DNA of 64,000 nucleotides from NCBI RefSeq assembly GCF_002234675.1, contig NC_019860.2, positions 11,530,586 through 11,594,585 of the forward strand. Direction: 5' to 3'. Below, one piece after another: positions 52,733 to 63,879 of this stretch (the first letter of the stretch is position 1; every line of letters begins with the position of its first letter). Made by a program: the position numbers and the translations under genes. The stretch comes from Oryzias latipes. Taxonomy: Eukaryota > Chordata > Actinopteri > Beloniformes > Adrianichthyidae. The notes beneath the pieces were generated by a model. The model was not told the origin of the DNA, searched no databases, and was given only the letters and a program-made list of their open reading frames with translations.

Positions 52733-53953
52733 TGTAGCCCCATCACTCAGCAATACTTTAACAAAATGGTAACCTACGGAGTCGTGATGGGGGGGATTGG
52801 GTTCGTTGAGCTATGGTAGCTCCCAATCGGGTTACCTATTTAAATCTAAAGAGTTACAACGTCACAGAACTCACAGTAGACAAGTACGTCTTCCTAAAAA
52901 GTATGACACCAGACAACCATTTAAACTGAACACAGTTTCAGGTTTAATAAAATAAAGAGTTGACCCTCAAAACAAACAAAAATATTGGTCAATATATCTG
53001 GTTTTTATACTCTTCCTCTTAAACGGGAAAAAAAAATATGAACCTTGAGTAAATGTAAATTTCACAACTTAACTCACTGAACATTCATAAACTGGTTTTA
53101 AAAGTTCGTTTCAAAAGTTTGTTTCAAACACAGATATTGCAATACTTCACCACGTCATGAAAAATAACAAACTGGGCCCATACTCACTCACTCATTCACA
53201 CAGTCAGTTATTACCCCCGGGGGAAAAAACCTCGTTGCAGGCCTGAAAAAAAAATCACCGACTTCCTTAGCCTTCCGTGCAAAGCCTTCCTGCGTTCTCC
53301 GTGCAGCTTTAGCCGTTGCTCCGCCCTTCCACAGCACCTGTCGTCCGTCGCGGGGAAAATCCAACGTCCTCAGCGCTGCAGCTCCGCTCCGTGGACTCCG
53401 GTTCACGCTCAAGTGAGAAACTCCAAAACGGGAAACTTTCCGTCACCTTTTCTGTCACGGGAAACCACTCTCAAGTTTTCCTCCTGACTTTGGCCTGCAG
53501 AAAGTTTATTTTTTCCCGTCTTCTTCTCCACCTCCCCGCGTGCTTCCACGTCCAGACCTTTTTCCTTTTCTCTTTTTTCTTCGATCCTCTCCTCAGCCAA
53601 TCAGCTTAGTCCAATCAAAACCAAAGAACACTCCACAGAACACTCCGCATTTCTTCAAAATAAGATATAGTCCTGTGAACTGACGCTGATGAAGTTACAT
53701 AATCCAAAACAAATCAATAAACAACAATAACATTGTTATTTACAGTAAACCCATAATCAACATCATTCAATAAACAACAATAACCTTGTTATTTACACTT
53801 AACCCATTTCCTTCTGGTTAAATCTGTGTCATCTTCTAGACTTATTCAAACATATTCCTTTTAGTAACTTTGTAATATCAATATTAATAATAATATTGAT
53901 CATTTATGGGATTCATTTGTTTAATCCTCCTCTTTTTTCTTCTCGGGGCTACA
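52733..53953 (-). repeat. 5' LTR of the PNMA-Gag retrotransposon
   Basis: 1221 bp, near-identical to the 3' LTR. Between it and the gag ATG is a leader of about 230 nt that includes the primer-binding site. Confidence 0.95.
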
Positions 53954-54146
53954 CTTGTGAAGCAAGAGCAGCGGATGAGACGAGTCCAGCAGAAGCAAAG
54001 AGGAACATTTAGGAACATTCAGGACTACATGCAGCTGGTTCAGTGAACAAGTCCAAGAAGTGTGAAAGTCAAACATCAGCTTATGGCTGCATCTAAACCA
54101 ACTAATCTTTCTGCTCAAACAGCAAAAAAAGTCAATTTCCTCCTAG

Positions 54147-54221
54147 TGCTTAGCTCTTCCACAAACAGCACTGAATTTCATGGGAGAATTTCAGCACCAT
54201 GATACTGGAAAGTCTTTATAC
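54147..54221. repeat. NLR-flank repeat, copy 2
   Basis: Partner of the segment at 44195-44275, in the same orientation, now separated from it by the retrotransposon. Confidence 0.55.
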
Positions 54222-56660
54222 TAGTTTTCAGGAGATTATCTTCCAGCCCTTCTTTTCTGCAGCCCTTCAAGCCAAAGACTGTCAGCTCCAACAGGTCAAA
54301 GCAGAAAGATGAAGGAAGTGATCAAAACAGAGATCTGCGGATCTTTGAAGAGACCAAGCAGCTGCAAGAAGATGCTGCTGCAAATCGGATTCAAAATGTA
54401 GACATTTTTGCTCACTGATACATGAATATCATTTCTGCGAGACAAATTAAACTATTGCAGCAACACAGATGCTATAAATTCTATCCAAGCTTTCTCCAAC
54501 ATGAACTCGGACTGAAGATAAAGTCTGACTGAAGAAGTCCAACAATTAAAGATCTTTCTGCTCCATCTGTGTTTGTTTTGAAAATCTCAATCCACCAGAT
54601 GGAGACATGGAGCAGCAGCAATAAACATTCCATGATCGAGCAACATTTCCATTCAGTCACCTCAACAAAGAAAATACAAACTTCCTGTTTCTTCAATTCA
54701 GGAAAAATGAAGCAGATCAAGAAAAACTGACAGTAACAAAACAATGAGGTGAAAAGAATGAAAGATAAGAATTCTTCCTCTCAAAGCTCCAAAAGAGACT
54801 TACAGATGATTTTGTTTCACACTGTTGAACAAGTTACATCTAACCTGGAATCCAATCCAGTTCATTTCTGTTCATTTGCATTTTAAAAAGCTCAAATTGA
54901 TCAAACAACAGCAGAAAAATATCTTGCAGCAATTTTTCATCCACTAATACCTCAAGGTCTCTCTGCTATAAAATTCTATTTTGGTGGTTTCTCTGTTGGA
55001 ATCCAAGAGTTCCTGACCATTGAATGAGGAAAACATTACTCATCAGGTATCAGTAATGCCTTACACTACTGTGGTTCAGCACAATCACAGATCACACAGA
55101 TTTGTACTGAGAAGAACAGGAAAGTTTTGGAGTCAGAAATTAAGCATTTGAACTTCAGAGGTATGTGATGGTTTGTGTTTCTGAAAGAAACGCTTTCTTC
55201 TGTCTGTGTTCTGGAAAGCTCTAACATGTATCAACAGTCAGCTGATCAACATCCACGTTGATGTTGAAGACCACAGTTTGGCTCCAAGAAATTTAAAAAA
55301 ACACAACAAACAAGCGCTGATTGTTGTTTACTTAATAAACAATAATCGAACAATGATGAAGCTTTGGAAAGAGTAGAGTGATGTGAGTTTGCAGAGAAAG
55401 AAGATTTTCTCCACACATTTAGAAACACATTTGGAAACAAACAGTTAGTGAACAAGTTAGTGAAGGCAAAGTTGAAAAACCAAACTTTAGTTTTCTCAAG
55501 ATCTGAAGAGGAAGAGTCTCCACTTACCGTGTAAACGCAGCTCCAGCACAGATCAGTAACTCTAAATAAAGAAGACCCGCCTCCATCCACCTGATGGAGG
55601 CGGGGCAACAGATGGTGGAGTTTCACCTGCAACTTGAGGCTGAAGAGAAAGGTTTTTTGTCAGATTCTCCTCCTGACACAGAGTGTGACGCTTCCTAAAA
55701 TCAAACCCAAATCCTGCCTGTTGTCAACCAACTGCACCTACTTTAGCAGTCAGAATATCAGTTATGGACCAGGCGTTTACTGACACTCATGAACATGGTG
55801 GACATTAAAAAGGTTGTTAGGAGCTGCAGGATGCTTGTAAACTGGCCTGAAAACGTCAGATGCAGATGGAGGAGGAAACATTACATAAGCACACTAGGAA
55901 ATCTAGGAGAAGTAACCTAAACCAACCCAAAATGAAGCTGCAGAGAGCAGTGCTGAGAAGAACCTCCAAACAGAACGAATCTGAGAACCAGACATTCAGA
56001 GATTTGTTAAACGAAAGACAGAAAACAAGCTCAAAAAGAAACCAGAGACCAATGAAATGTCAAACTGATTTTTATCTTTTATGCACTAATCTGCATACAC
56101 CAAACTGTGCTGATTTTACTGGGTATTCCTTGTTTATCCATGAATTTTCCTGTCCATTCTGAGGAGATTTTTACTGAAACGTCTGCTCTCACAGGGGCAG
56201 CAGTCTAAGCAATAATGACCGTACAGTTCTGTCCCCGGCCACTTCCTCCAGCTCCTCTGAGAGAATCCCGAGGCGTTCACAGGCAGGCCGAGAGACATTG
56301 TGTCTCTACACAGACATGGGTCATCCTCAGGATCTCTGGTATGTGAGACAAACTCTTGGGAAGGCGTATACAAAGTCGATCATCGAACCGGTCTTGGTTA
56401 GTGCCACATACACTGAGAGATACTCTTGTTTATAAACTTAGCTTATTCACAATTTTAGAAAAATGTGATTTGTTTTCTTTGACACAATAAATCCGCCAAT
56501 CAAACACAAATGTAAAAATTAAAGCAGATTCAAGTCTGAGTGTAAACAAGCTGCTTAAGGAAGAGATTTTATCAAAGCCAATGGAGAATCTTGGAAACAT
56601 ATTTTCTGGAATTATTGATCAAATCAAAAAACACTGTATTTGTAGAGCACTTTTCTGGCT
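54222..56660. other. No gene recognised
   Basis: AT-rich sequence with scattered short frames that lack family motifs. A short inverted repeat, CCTCCATCCACCTGATGGAGG, lies near 55579-55600. This may be remnant NLR intron or flank, but no LRR, NACHT or FISNA motif was seen. Confidence 0.5.
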
Positions 56661-56675
56661 GATGTAAATCAAAAT

Positions 56676-56676
56676 G

Positions 56677-56742
<66 letters not shown>
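56676..56742. repeat. (TA)n microsatellite, about 33 units
   Basis: Uninterrupted TA dinucleotides followed by a T-rich run. The Tyr-Ile frame across it is an artefact. Confidence 0.95.
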
Positions 56743-56746
<4 letters not shown>

Positions 56747-56983
56747 TATTTTTTATTTTTTTTTTTTTACCAATTTACAAATTAAAAACGAGACTAACCA
56801 GAAAAAATATAAAACTCATACTGTTCTTCACTGGTCCTTGTAAGCAAATATGCAGATGAATTCTGTAATTGCTGAAGGTTTGATATCTTTCCTCTGGAAA
56901 GACCAGAGAGCAAGGCATTACAATAATCTAATTTTCTAGAAATGAAAGCATGCATTGGCACATCTTAACTGGCAAGTGTCACA

Positions 56984-57370
56984 AGAACAGTCAGACGGCT
57001 GGATCCAAGTGCAGCAGGTTGATTAGCGCAGCTAAAAGTCCACAAAGCCAAATCAGGGTCAGGCAGGCAGGAGTCAATAACAGGCATTAAATCCTCAGAG
57101 GAGATGCAGGGTGGTCAAAATTCAGGCAATAGTCGGGGCAGGCGGCAGACAAACAGATTCATGGTCAGAAGGCAGAAGATCAGGTCCAAATACAACGCTC
57201 GGTAATGAAGGCAGATTGCCAGAAACAATACTTCGCACTGAGCGTGACTCAGTACAGTGCTTAAGTAGACTGTAGTTGTTGAGTGAATGAAAGTCTGGTG
57301 TGATCAGAACTCAGATGATGGTTCCTGCTGGTGGCCAGAGGGGGAGACAGATCTCTGACTTGGGAAAAGC
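56984..57370 (-). mobile_element. Degraded LTR-like fragment
   Basis: Phrases such as AGACGGCTGGATCCAAGTGCAG and GTCAGGCAGGCAGGAGTC resemble recurrent fish gypsy LTR sequence read on the - strand, with a GTGTCAC start at 56977. No TATA or polyadenylation signal and no partner were identified. This is a weak call from remembered repeat style. From 57371 to 59075 I see only AT-rich intergenic DNA with a TG microsatellite near 58850. Confidence 0.35.
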
Positions 57371-59075
57371 TCCCCTCCTGCTTAACTATTGTAGACATTT
57401 TGATGACATATCTTTATTTTCCATAAATGCATTCTTTGTCTGCCTGTCGTTTAGTTGGTGTCAGTATTTGACATTAAGACAGCAGGTAATGCAGGAAAAC
57501 AGCTGCACTTTATGCGATCATAAATGAACATAGTTTTTAACCTATTTCTTCAAACTAAAAACGTTAAATATACTGGTGCTGCTGTGCTCATGTTTCAGAA
57601 CAATTTAGATTTAATATTATTTATATACTGGATTATTTTTCTCTGCATCAATTGGTTCAGTTGGTCAAAATGTTTCTAGTGTAAATAAGGACTGACAGTT
57701 TTTTATTTCAGACACTTTAAGCTTCTATTCTGAAAAAAACTTGGACTGGATGGATCAAAGGCAAACAGTCGAGCGTTTCAGATGGGGTAGCAATACACAA
57801 TAAAAATCTGTCAGTGACGCTCTGTTTCACTTCCGAAAAGGCGGAAAGGCCGTTCACGCAGGTGCTGTGAAGTCACGTGCAAGGGGTCTATGCTGCATCA
57901 TATTAACAAGTCATCAAGACACTTTCTGATGTTTCACATGAATGTCTATGAATGAATCTAACATTAAAAAGCCCCTCTGTAGGAAAAGAGAAGTTAAGGG
58001 GTTTAATAGAGGAAGTAAAATAAAGCTAAGATGGAAATACAGTGATTAACAAAGTTAATTAAAAAACCAACTGTAGGCCTTTTAGTTGAGGGCTTTAGAA
58101 CAGTGACATCTGTTGGAGAAATGAAGCCATAGCAACCTCTAACTGACTTTCAGTCTGCAAAATAAGAATTCATGAACTTCAGTTTGGTCATTATAATGTG
58201 CTAACATTTTTGTTTAGTTAATTATCATTAGTTATTATAAAAATTACAGGACTGCTGGCAAAATGGGACAAAAGGATTGTCCCACGTTTGCAGTGTTAAT
58301 TAATTTGACTTTCATTCTGCCTTCATAATAAAACGTGATCCATGCACTAAATAAATGAACACTTGTGCATAAAAAAAAGTTTCTAAAAACCTGACAAGAA
58401 TTTTAATTGGAAAACTTGTTTTGTTTACATTTTTATGAATTAAACAAAAACTGATTTCAGTGGACTCAAGACTGATGGAACATGTTTGTGTTCGGATGTG
58501 TTCATGTTTGTATGATCCTGAATTGGCTCCCTGGAATGTTCTCCTGCTCTTAGGTATCAAACATCATCACTGCCTGAAAGCGGCTTCATACATCTTAGCA
58601 CTGGAAGCCCCGCCCTTTCCCTCATAAGCAGCAAAAAGCACTGGATGAAGAAAACCTGATGTAGTTTTCCTTTAATTCTGATGCTATGCAGCAGAGAAAC
58701 ATCAGAAATGCTCAGTGTTTCTTTTCTATCATTACTAGCCTCTTGGTTTGGAAAACTTCAAATTCTTGTTTCAGTCTGATGTTTGAGGTCCAGATTCTAG
58801 TAAATGTTCAAGGCAGTTTTGACTTCATAGGATCAACAGAAACCTCAGTTTGTGTGTGTGTGTGTAGCGCCTTCATCTGAAGTCAGTTCCACAGCCCCAA
58901 AGACAGAAACAGAAACATTTGGATTCAAATAGATTTTCTTTTGAAATAATTTACATTTACATTTCCCAAAGTAACAATTCAATGGCTAAAATCTTCTGAT
59001 GGTCTTTGGGTGAAGATCCCAGCAGGTTGTTGTGTTCTTGGTTCAGTTCTTCCTCCTGCAGCAGGGCGCCATCAG

Positions 59076-62000
59076 TCAGGCGGTGCTGCGACTGTGGGGC
59101 GTCAGGTTGATGAGGGAGTTGCTGGCCTGAGCCAGCTCTGTGATGGAAACCCGACCTCTCTGCCTGATGAACTGAGCCACCGAGTCCAGCTCCTCTGGGG
59201 TGATAGAGATGAACTTCCCTCTGTCATCCATCACCCCTGCAGCAAAGGTACACTCAGTTACCGTGGAAACACTAATCTTGACGTTTTTTAAATAACTGTA
59301 TTTACAGTTGTACAAAGGCACATCGTTGAAGTTGCATTGGTAATACAAAATTGATGTTTCAATTCTCACCTCCCCCAACCCATCAGGATAAAAAAAACCT
59401 AGAACAATGTGACTAACGCTGTGTCCGAATTCCTTCCCTACTCACTTTATAGTATGTTTGTCATTTTCTAGTGCTTTATGAATCTACAATACGAAAATCG
59501 GATGGCCTAGAAATTTCCCAGAGGTATCTGCAAAAAACCAGGGTGCATCGATGCTCACTAGATTGGCGACTATAAACCATAATGCATTGCATTGCGTCTG
59601 ATCAATTTTTGCAACAAAAAAAAAGTATTTAAATGTATTTTTTTAAACCAACCAATGTTTTTATATTTAGAAGACATTAGATTGATAAATGATCGTCGCA
59701 AAACACTAATATCAATAAAATTTTAACTTTGTGAAATCGATGATATCATATTCACCGTTTAAAAAAAACCAGTAGTGAGCATGGTGTCCGAATTGCTTTT
59801 AAAATCCAGGGCACTACATTGTCCCGCACCATCTAGTTTTTTAGTACTTAGGGATTAGGGAGGGAATTCAGACATAGCCATAGAGCTATTAAAAATTGCA
59901 AACAACTAAAATATCACAACCGTGTTACACAAAATACACAGGAACTATGCTTTAAATGGGACTTTGTTGCCATGTCCATTTTAGTTCCCACTAACAGCCA
60001 CTAGAGGGCACTGCAGGTGTGTGTATCAGTGATTGTTATTGAAAGCAACATAGAGAAACACTCTGGGATGACAGAGTTGTTCAGAACTTTCACTTCGTTA
60101 TGACATATATAATTTCTCCTCATTTTTTATGTACTATTTGGCTGCTTCAACTTATATGACTTATAGTGCAGTTAATTTTATAGAGTTAATACGGCTAAAC
60201 ACCTGAGCTCGTGTGTTTACATTTCTTTGACTACTGTAACTCTTTAACTGTCTACGCAATTTAGGTAATTCCAGCAGATTCTGAAGCAGGGAAAAGCAGT
60301 CTTGCATCATTAGCAACACTTTAGGTAAGTTTTGTTTTTTATTTAACCCTTTTTCGCCCACTTTTTTCATTTTTTCTTTCTGACTTCTTCTATAGCTCAC
60401 ATTTAGGCATTTATGCAACTTTTTCATCCTAATGATTTTGTAAATTCTGTTTGACTTGAATCTTAAAAGAAAAGTAATCATCTCTTTTCCCAAAGACCCT
60501 TCTTCGTTTCCGCTGCAGCTTTCAAACTGAAGTTTCCCTCCTGGCTGCTGTTGTATGTTTTAGTTGTTTTTTTTTTTTAGAACCTTCTCACCTGTCAGAG
60601 TTCCTTCAGCCAGGAGGTCCTGCACTCTGCTGATGGCATCCTGAGTCCTCATGCCAAACTGGGAGGCCAGGTCCTCCAGGAGAACTACCTTAGAGTTCTG
60701 CAAACAGAGATCAGAGTTTAAGACCTGATCGTACTCAGCAGAGGACGCCTGCTGGTCTCACCTGGATGTAGTTGATGAAGTCCTGCAGCAGGTGGCGTGA
60801 CTGCAGTGAAATAACAGAGTCAGAGTCCAAAACACGACTCCCAGAGCTCCCAATAAGTAGAGAAAAACACCCCAGTCTGACCTGATCCTCAGAAAGCAGC
60901 TCCTCTTCCCCCTGCTCCTCCACCACGAAGGAAGCCTTCAGCTTCAGGTACTCCTCCTCTTCTCGTCGTTCCTGCTCCTCTTTAGCTCGTTTCTCATCTT
61001 CCTCCTGATCAAGCAGCATAAAGTTTGAGCCTTTTTTCCTAAGAAAAAAACATTCAGAAGAAGAAAAAAAACCTGTCTGCACCTGCTTCTGCTCCAGCAG
61101 ACGCTCCCTCTCCTCCTCCTGCCGCCTCTCCTTCTCTCGGACCTCCTGCATCCTCTTGCGCTCCTCCCTCTCCTCCAGCTCCGCCTGCAGAGCAGCATCA
61201 TCAGTACTCTTTCAGAAGCTATGCAGGAGCATCAGCTCAGTCTTCAGCCTTACCTCTCTCTGGGCCTTCTTGGCCTGCTTCTCCTCCAGCTTCTTCTGCT
61301 TCTTGGCTCCTATCTTTGCAGCCGGCTGAGCGCTCAGCTGCTCCTCGTCCTCCTCTTCCTCTGAAACATTCAGCACACGTCATCAAAGCGTCTCCACTAT
61401 TTCCAAGTGAAAAGAGCCGATGCTGCCGTTTTACCCGACTCCTCTCTCTGGGCTCTCCTGTGAGCCATCTCAGCAGCCAGGTTTCTCCTCCTGCGAGGCA
61501 TTCCGGCTCCACGCTCCGCCGCCACCACCCGAGGAGGAGGCCCTCCTGCTCGCGCCACACCCCTCTGCTGCTCGTCATCAGCTGAGAAAAAGACATAACA
61601 CAATGTGTCAGGATGGGAATTATTCTAAATATTAGTTTTCTGTTAAAGTCCCACTCCAATTATTTTTGTATTTATTGTAAAAGAGTTCCCAGTGGTTTAT
61701 TAATTATAATAATTATGCTGTTCTAACTTTAACACTTATTTAAGAAAATTATGTTGTTTTCTAGGATACTTTCTGCAGGAGTTTATTGGAAATTTGTCCG
61801 AGTTGTGGGCGGGAATGTTGAAGGGGAGTAAACCCACCTTCACTTCCCATTATCCTCATTATCATTAGTTTACACACTCTCCCATTAGCTTACAGACCCT
61901 CACAGCTCCAACCTATAATTGATGGTGCAATAAAGATGGCGAGCGACATTCGAGCTATCCAGCCGTCTGTTAGGAAATACCGTTAAGAAAGAATGGTGTG

Positions 62001-62509
62001 GAATAAAACTGTTGTTCAATGTATGTGGAAACAAAAATGATTTGACCTGAGCGTAAAAAACATCAAAGACCTGAAACTTTAGACTTGATTTTAACTTAAA
62101 ACAAACAAATACTTCAACTGTGTAAACACCAGCAAATGCTGGCTGATTATTTTTAAATACTATTTTATCTTAAGCAGATGTTTGATTTTCTTCAATTGTC
62201 TGTGGAGAATTCGTAAAAATGAAGTCCCTGAACGCACCACGAAGTTTAAAGCAGAGCAAGAGCTGACGTAATCTCTCTCTTCTGGTGTTTTCTTCAAAGC
62301 TTTATGTCTAAATATTAATTTATAGTTAAATGTATTTTTAAACCGAGTTAAAAAAAAATAACGAATGTGTCCAGAAAACATCGGATAACATGTCGTTGTT
62401 GTTAGCCGCTGAGTTCGGTACCTTGCTGAGTTTTCCGCTGCACTTTCAACGCAAACACGATCAGCGCCGCGAGGATGGCGGCAGAGATGACGTACAAAAA
62501 CACGTCCAT
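59076..62509 (-). CDS. ddrgk1: ddrgk1: DDRGK domain-containing protein 1 (UFBP1), 8 exons
   Basis: DDRGK1 is an ER-membrane protein that recruits the UFM1 ligase UFL1 and is needed for protein ufmylation and ER homeostasis. Exons on the - strand, 5' to 3', are 62509-62422, 61581-61435, 61360-61254, 61184-61083, 61004-60882, 60800-60762, 60697-60592 and 59236-59076, with GT-AG borders throughout. They total 873 nt, so 290 aa (human about 314). Residues 1 to about 28 ([20 protein letters not shown]) are the N-terminal membrane anchor. A Glu/Arg/Lys-rich coiled-coil region follows. The C-terminal winged-helix region has [19 protein letters not shown] and [17 protein letters not shown], which holds the name-giving DDRGK motif, and ends HSRSTA. 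Human PTPRN and DDRGK1 are on different chromosomes as far as I recall, so this neighbourhood is fish-specific or ancestral. Confidence 0.95.
59419..59876. mobile_element. MITE in ddrgk1 intron 7
   Basis: The left end GTGTCCGAATTCCTTCCCTA and the reverse complement of the right end TGTCTGAATTCCCTCCCTAA form terminal inverted repeats around about 450 bp. The right part is repeated in truncated form at 39.0 kb. It is probably hAT-related, but the target duplication was not resolved. Confidence 0.7.
59998..60011 (+). promoter_or_regulatory. Candidate CTCF core site
   Basis: CCACTAGAGGGCAC fits the 14-bp CTCF core consensus (CCASYAGRKGGCRS) at every position. It lies in ddrgk1 intron 7. Single sites occur by chance, so binding is only a possibility. 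Confidence 0.35.
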
Positions 62510-63368
62510 GCTGTCCACAACTTTAAAGGTGGGTTGTCCGTTTCTTTTACAGCCTTGATCACAGCTAGCTGCTAACCATCAAACACACGTAGCTTCCTTT
62601 CTTCTTCTTCTTCTTCACTTCTCTTGTTGTGGCTTTGAACTGCAACAAGCTCATTGTTGCCTCCATGTGGCAATAATGAGTTTTTTTTTCTGAAATTATT
62701 AGATTTTTCTCTTTGTCTAAAATATTTGATTAAAACATGTCTGATTGTGTTTCCAGAGGTCAGAAAGGGCGATCTCTCCACATATGTCTATTTTATAGCT
62801 CTAAAAGTAGCATTGTGCTCCAATTCCCACTTCTGTTTCATTGTAAGACCTCCAAAGAAGCAGAATTTATTACTAGTCACATTTTTACTTCAGTCAGTCT
62901 GCAAAAGAAAACCTGTGTTCAATAAAAATAATTTCCGCGAAAATTTTCCACAGATATTGGATTGAACCACTAAAAAAGACAGGTCGACTGTGAATAATAA
63001 TGACTGATGATAGAAACTGGAAATATTTTTTACCTGCATTCCAGACCAAATGGTGGCGCTAATGTAGCACGATGTTGTTGGCCAACCGCCAAAATTCAGA
63101 CAAGAAGAAGAACAACGACCGAACGGAGGCGCTAGCCGCTTTAGCTCGTATTCCGAGAACGGTGGTGTTTTGTTTGGAATTTTGTGAGATTTTGGGACAG
63201 ATAGGACGAAATGGTTCGTGTCGGGACTCTCAGCATTTTCCAAAATGTTGCAAATCAGTGAATACGTTTAAAATGTAAAGACAACGTGGCTGTGATTGTG
63301 AGACTCGCAAATGATGATCGAAATTGCATAGGACGGCGGTGTTTTTGTGAGTTTGAGCTGCAGTAACG
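62510..63368. promoter_or_regulatory. Head-to-head promoter region between ddrgk1 and the zinc-finger-type gene
   Basis: The two start codons are about 860 bp apart and point outward. Near the right gene is GGTGGCGCTAATG (63052-63064), then GGCCAACCGCC (63082-63092) and AGAAGAAGAACAACG (63103-63117). Near ddrgk1 a GAAGAAGAAGAA tract lies on the - strand (62603-62614). The central part is AT-rich. The arrangement suggests a shared or back-to-back promoter, which is inference. Confidence 0.5.
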
Positions 63369-63540
63369 ATGTCTTCACTTCAGTCTCTGAGAGAGTTTAT
63401 CAACGAGCGACTAGCTGCTGCTGCTGAAGAAATCTTCAGACACTGTGAAGGAACCATCGTCCAGTACGAGCAGGAGCTCTGTCGTCAGCGCAGACTGCTG
63501 GATATCGTCTGGAAACCACAGCTTCAGCTGAACGCCATAG
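63369..63540 (+). CDS. First coding exon of a C2H2 zinc-finger-type gene (partial)
   Basis: The ATG at 63369 begins MSSLQSLREFINERLAAAAE, then EIFRHCEGTIVQYEQEL and CRQRRLLDIVWKPQLQL. This is the helical N-terminal segment shared by many lineage-specific fish zinc-finger proteins, upstream of the C2H2 array. The donor GTGTGT follows at 63541 in phase 1. The zinc-finger exons would lie beyond the window, so the specific gene cannot be named. No finger is present in the sequence itself. Confidence 0.75.
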
Positions 63541-63639
63541 GTGTGTTCACTTCAACAAATGAGATAAAGCCTTCATCTTCCTGAACATTCTGATCCAAGT
63601 AAAAATGTACAGATGCCTGTTTATGTTGGAGGATTACAG

Positions 63640-63775
63640 TCCGCCATCTTGAAGCAGTAAACAGGCGCTCTGCTAAATTGACTATACTGACCAATGAGTT
63701 ATATCGCTAGAGGAGACACGCCCGCTTGGGAAGCCAGGCCACCGGTGGCGGAGCGTGACGCCATCTTGGTGAGGT
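63640..63775. other. Intron segment with two YY1-type sites
   Basis: CCGCCATCTTG at 63642 and GACGCCATCTTGG at 63759 match the YY1 core GCCATCTTG. They lie in the first intron of the zinc-finger-type gene, close to its start, a common position for YY1. The GC-rich segment between them may be a repeat. Confidence 0.4.
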
Positions 63776-63837
63776 CACCGGTGCCCACATTACAATGCTT
63801 TCTATGGCCTACGGTGGAATCTAAGTTGCTTTTATAT

Positions 63838-63879
63838 AATTTATATATATATATACACACACACATATACACATACATA
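63838..63879. repeat. TA/CA microsatellite
   Basis: ATATATATAC then ACACACAC and ATACATAC units, directly before a Tc1/mariner terminus. Confidence 0.85.

Larger units (their letters stand above)
45314..53953 (-). mobile_element. Intact, very young LTR retrotransposon with PNMA-like Gag
   Basis: Two LTRs (1217 and 1221 bp) start TGTAGCCCC and end GGGGCTACA. They differ by one 4-bp indel and two substitutions that I could see. The coding strand is -. Next to the 5' LTR is a primer-binding site for tRNA-Thr, and next to the 3' LTR is a polypurine tract. Between them is one uninterrupted gag-pol frame of 1968 codons. Flanking CATG/CTTG may be a 4-bp duplication with one mismatch. The insertion lies just upstream, on the - strand, of the NLR LRR exon. 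All features point to a recently active family. Confidence 0.95.

Noticed and set aside
55246-55632. 128-codon - strand frame near the NLR region as a possible NLR N-terminal exon
   Set aside because: No NACHT, FISNA or LRR motif. It reads as Ser/Phe-rich noncoding sequence.
56134-56373. 79-codon - strand frame considered as an exon
   Set aside because: No recognisable family and no convincing splice borders; composition alone is not enough.
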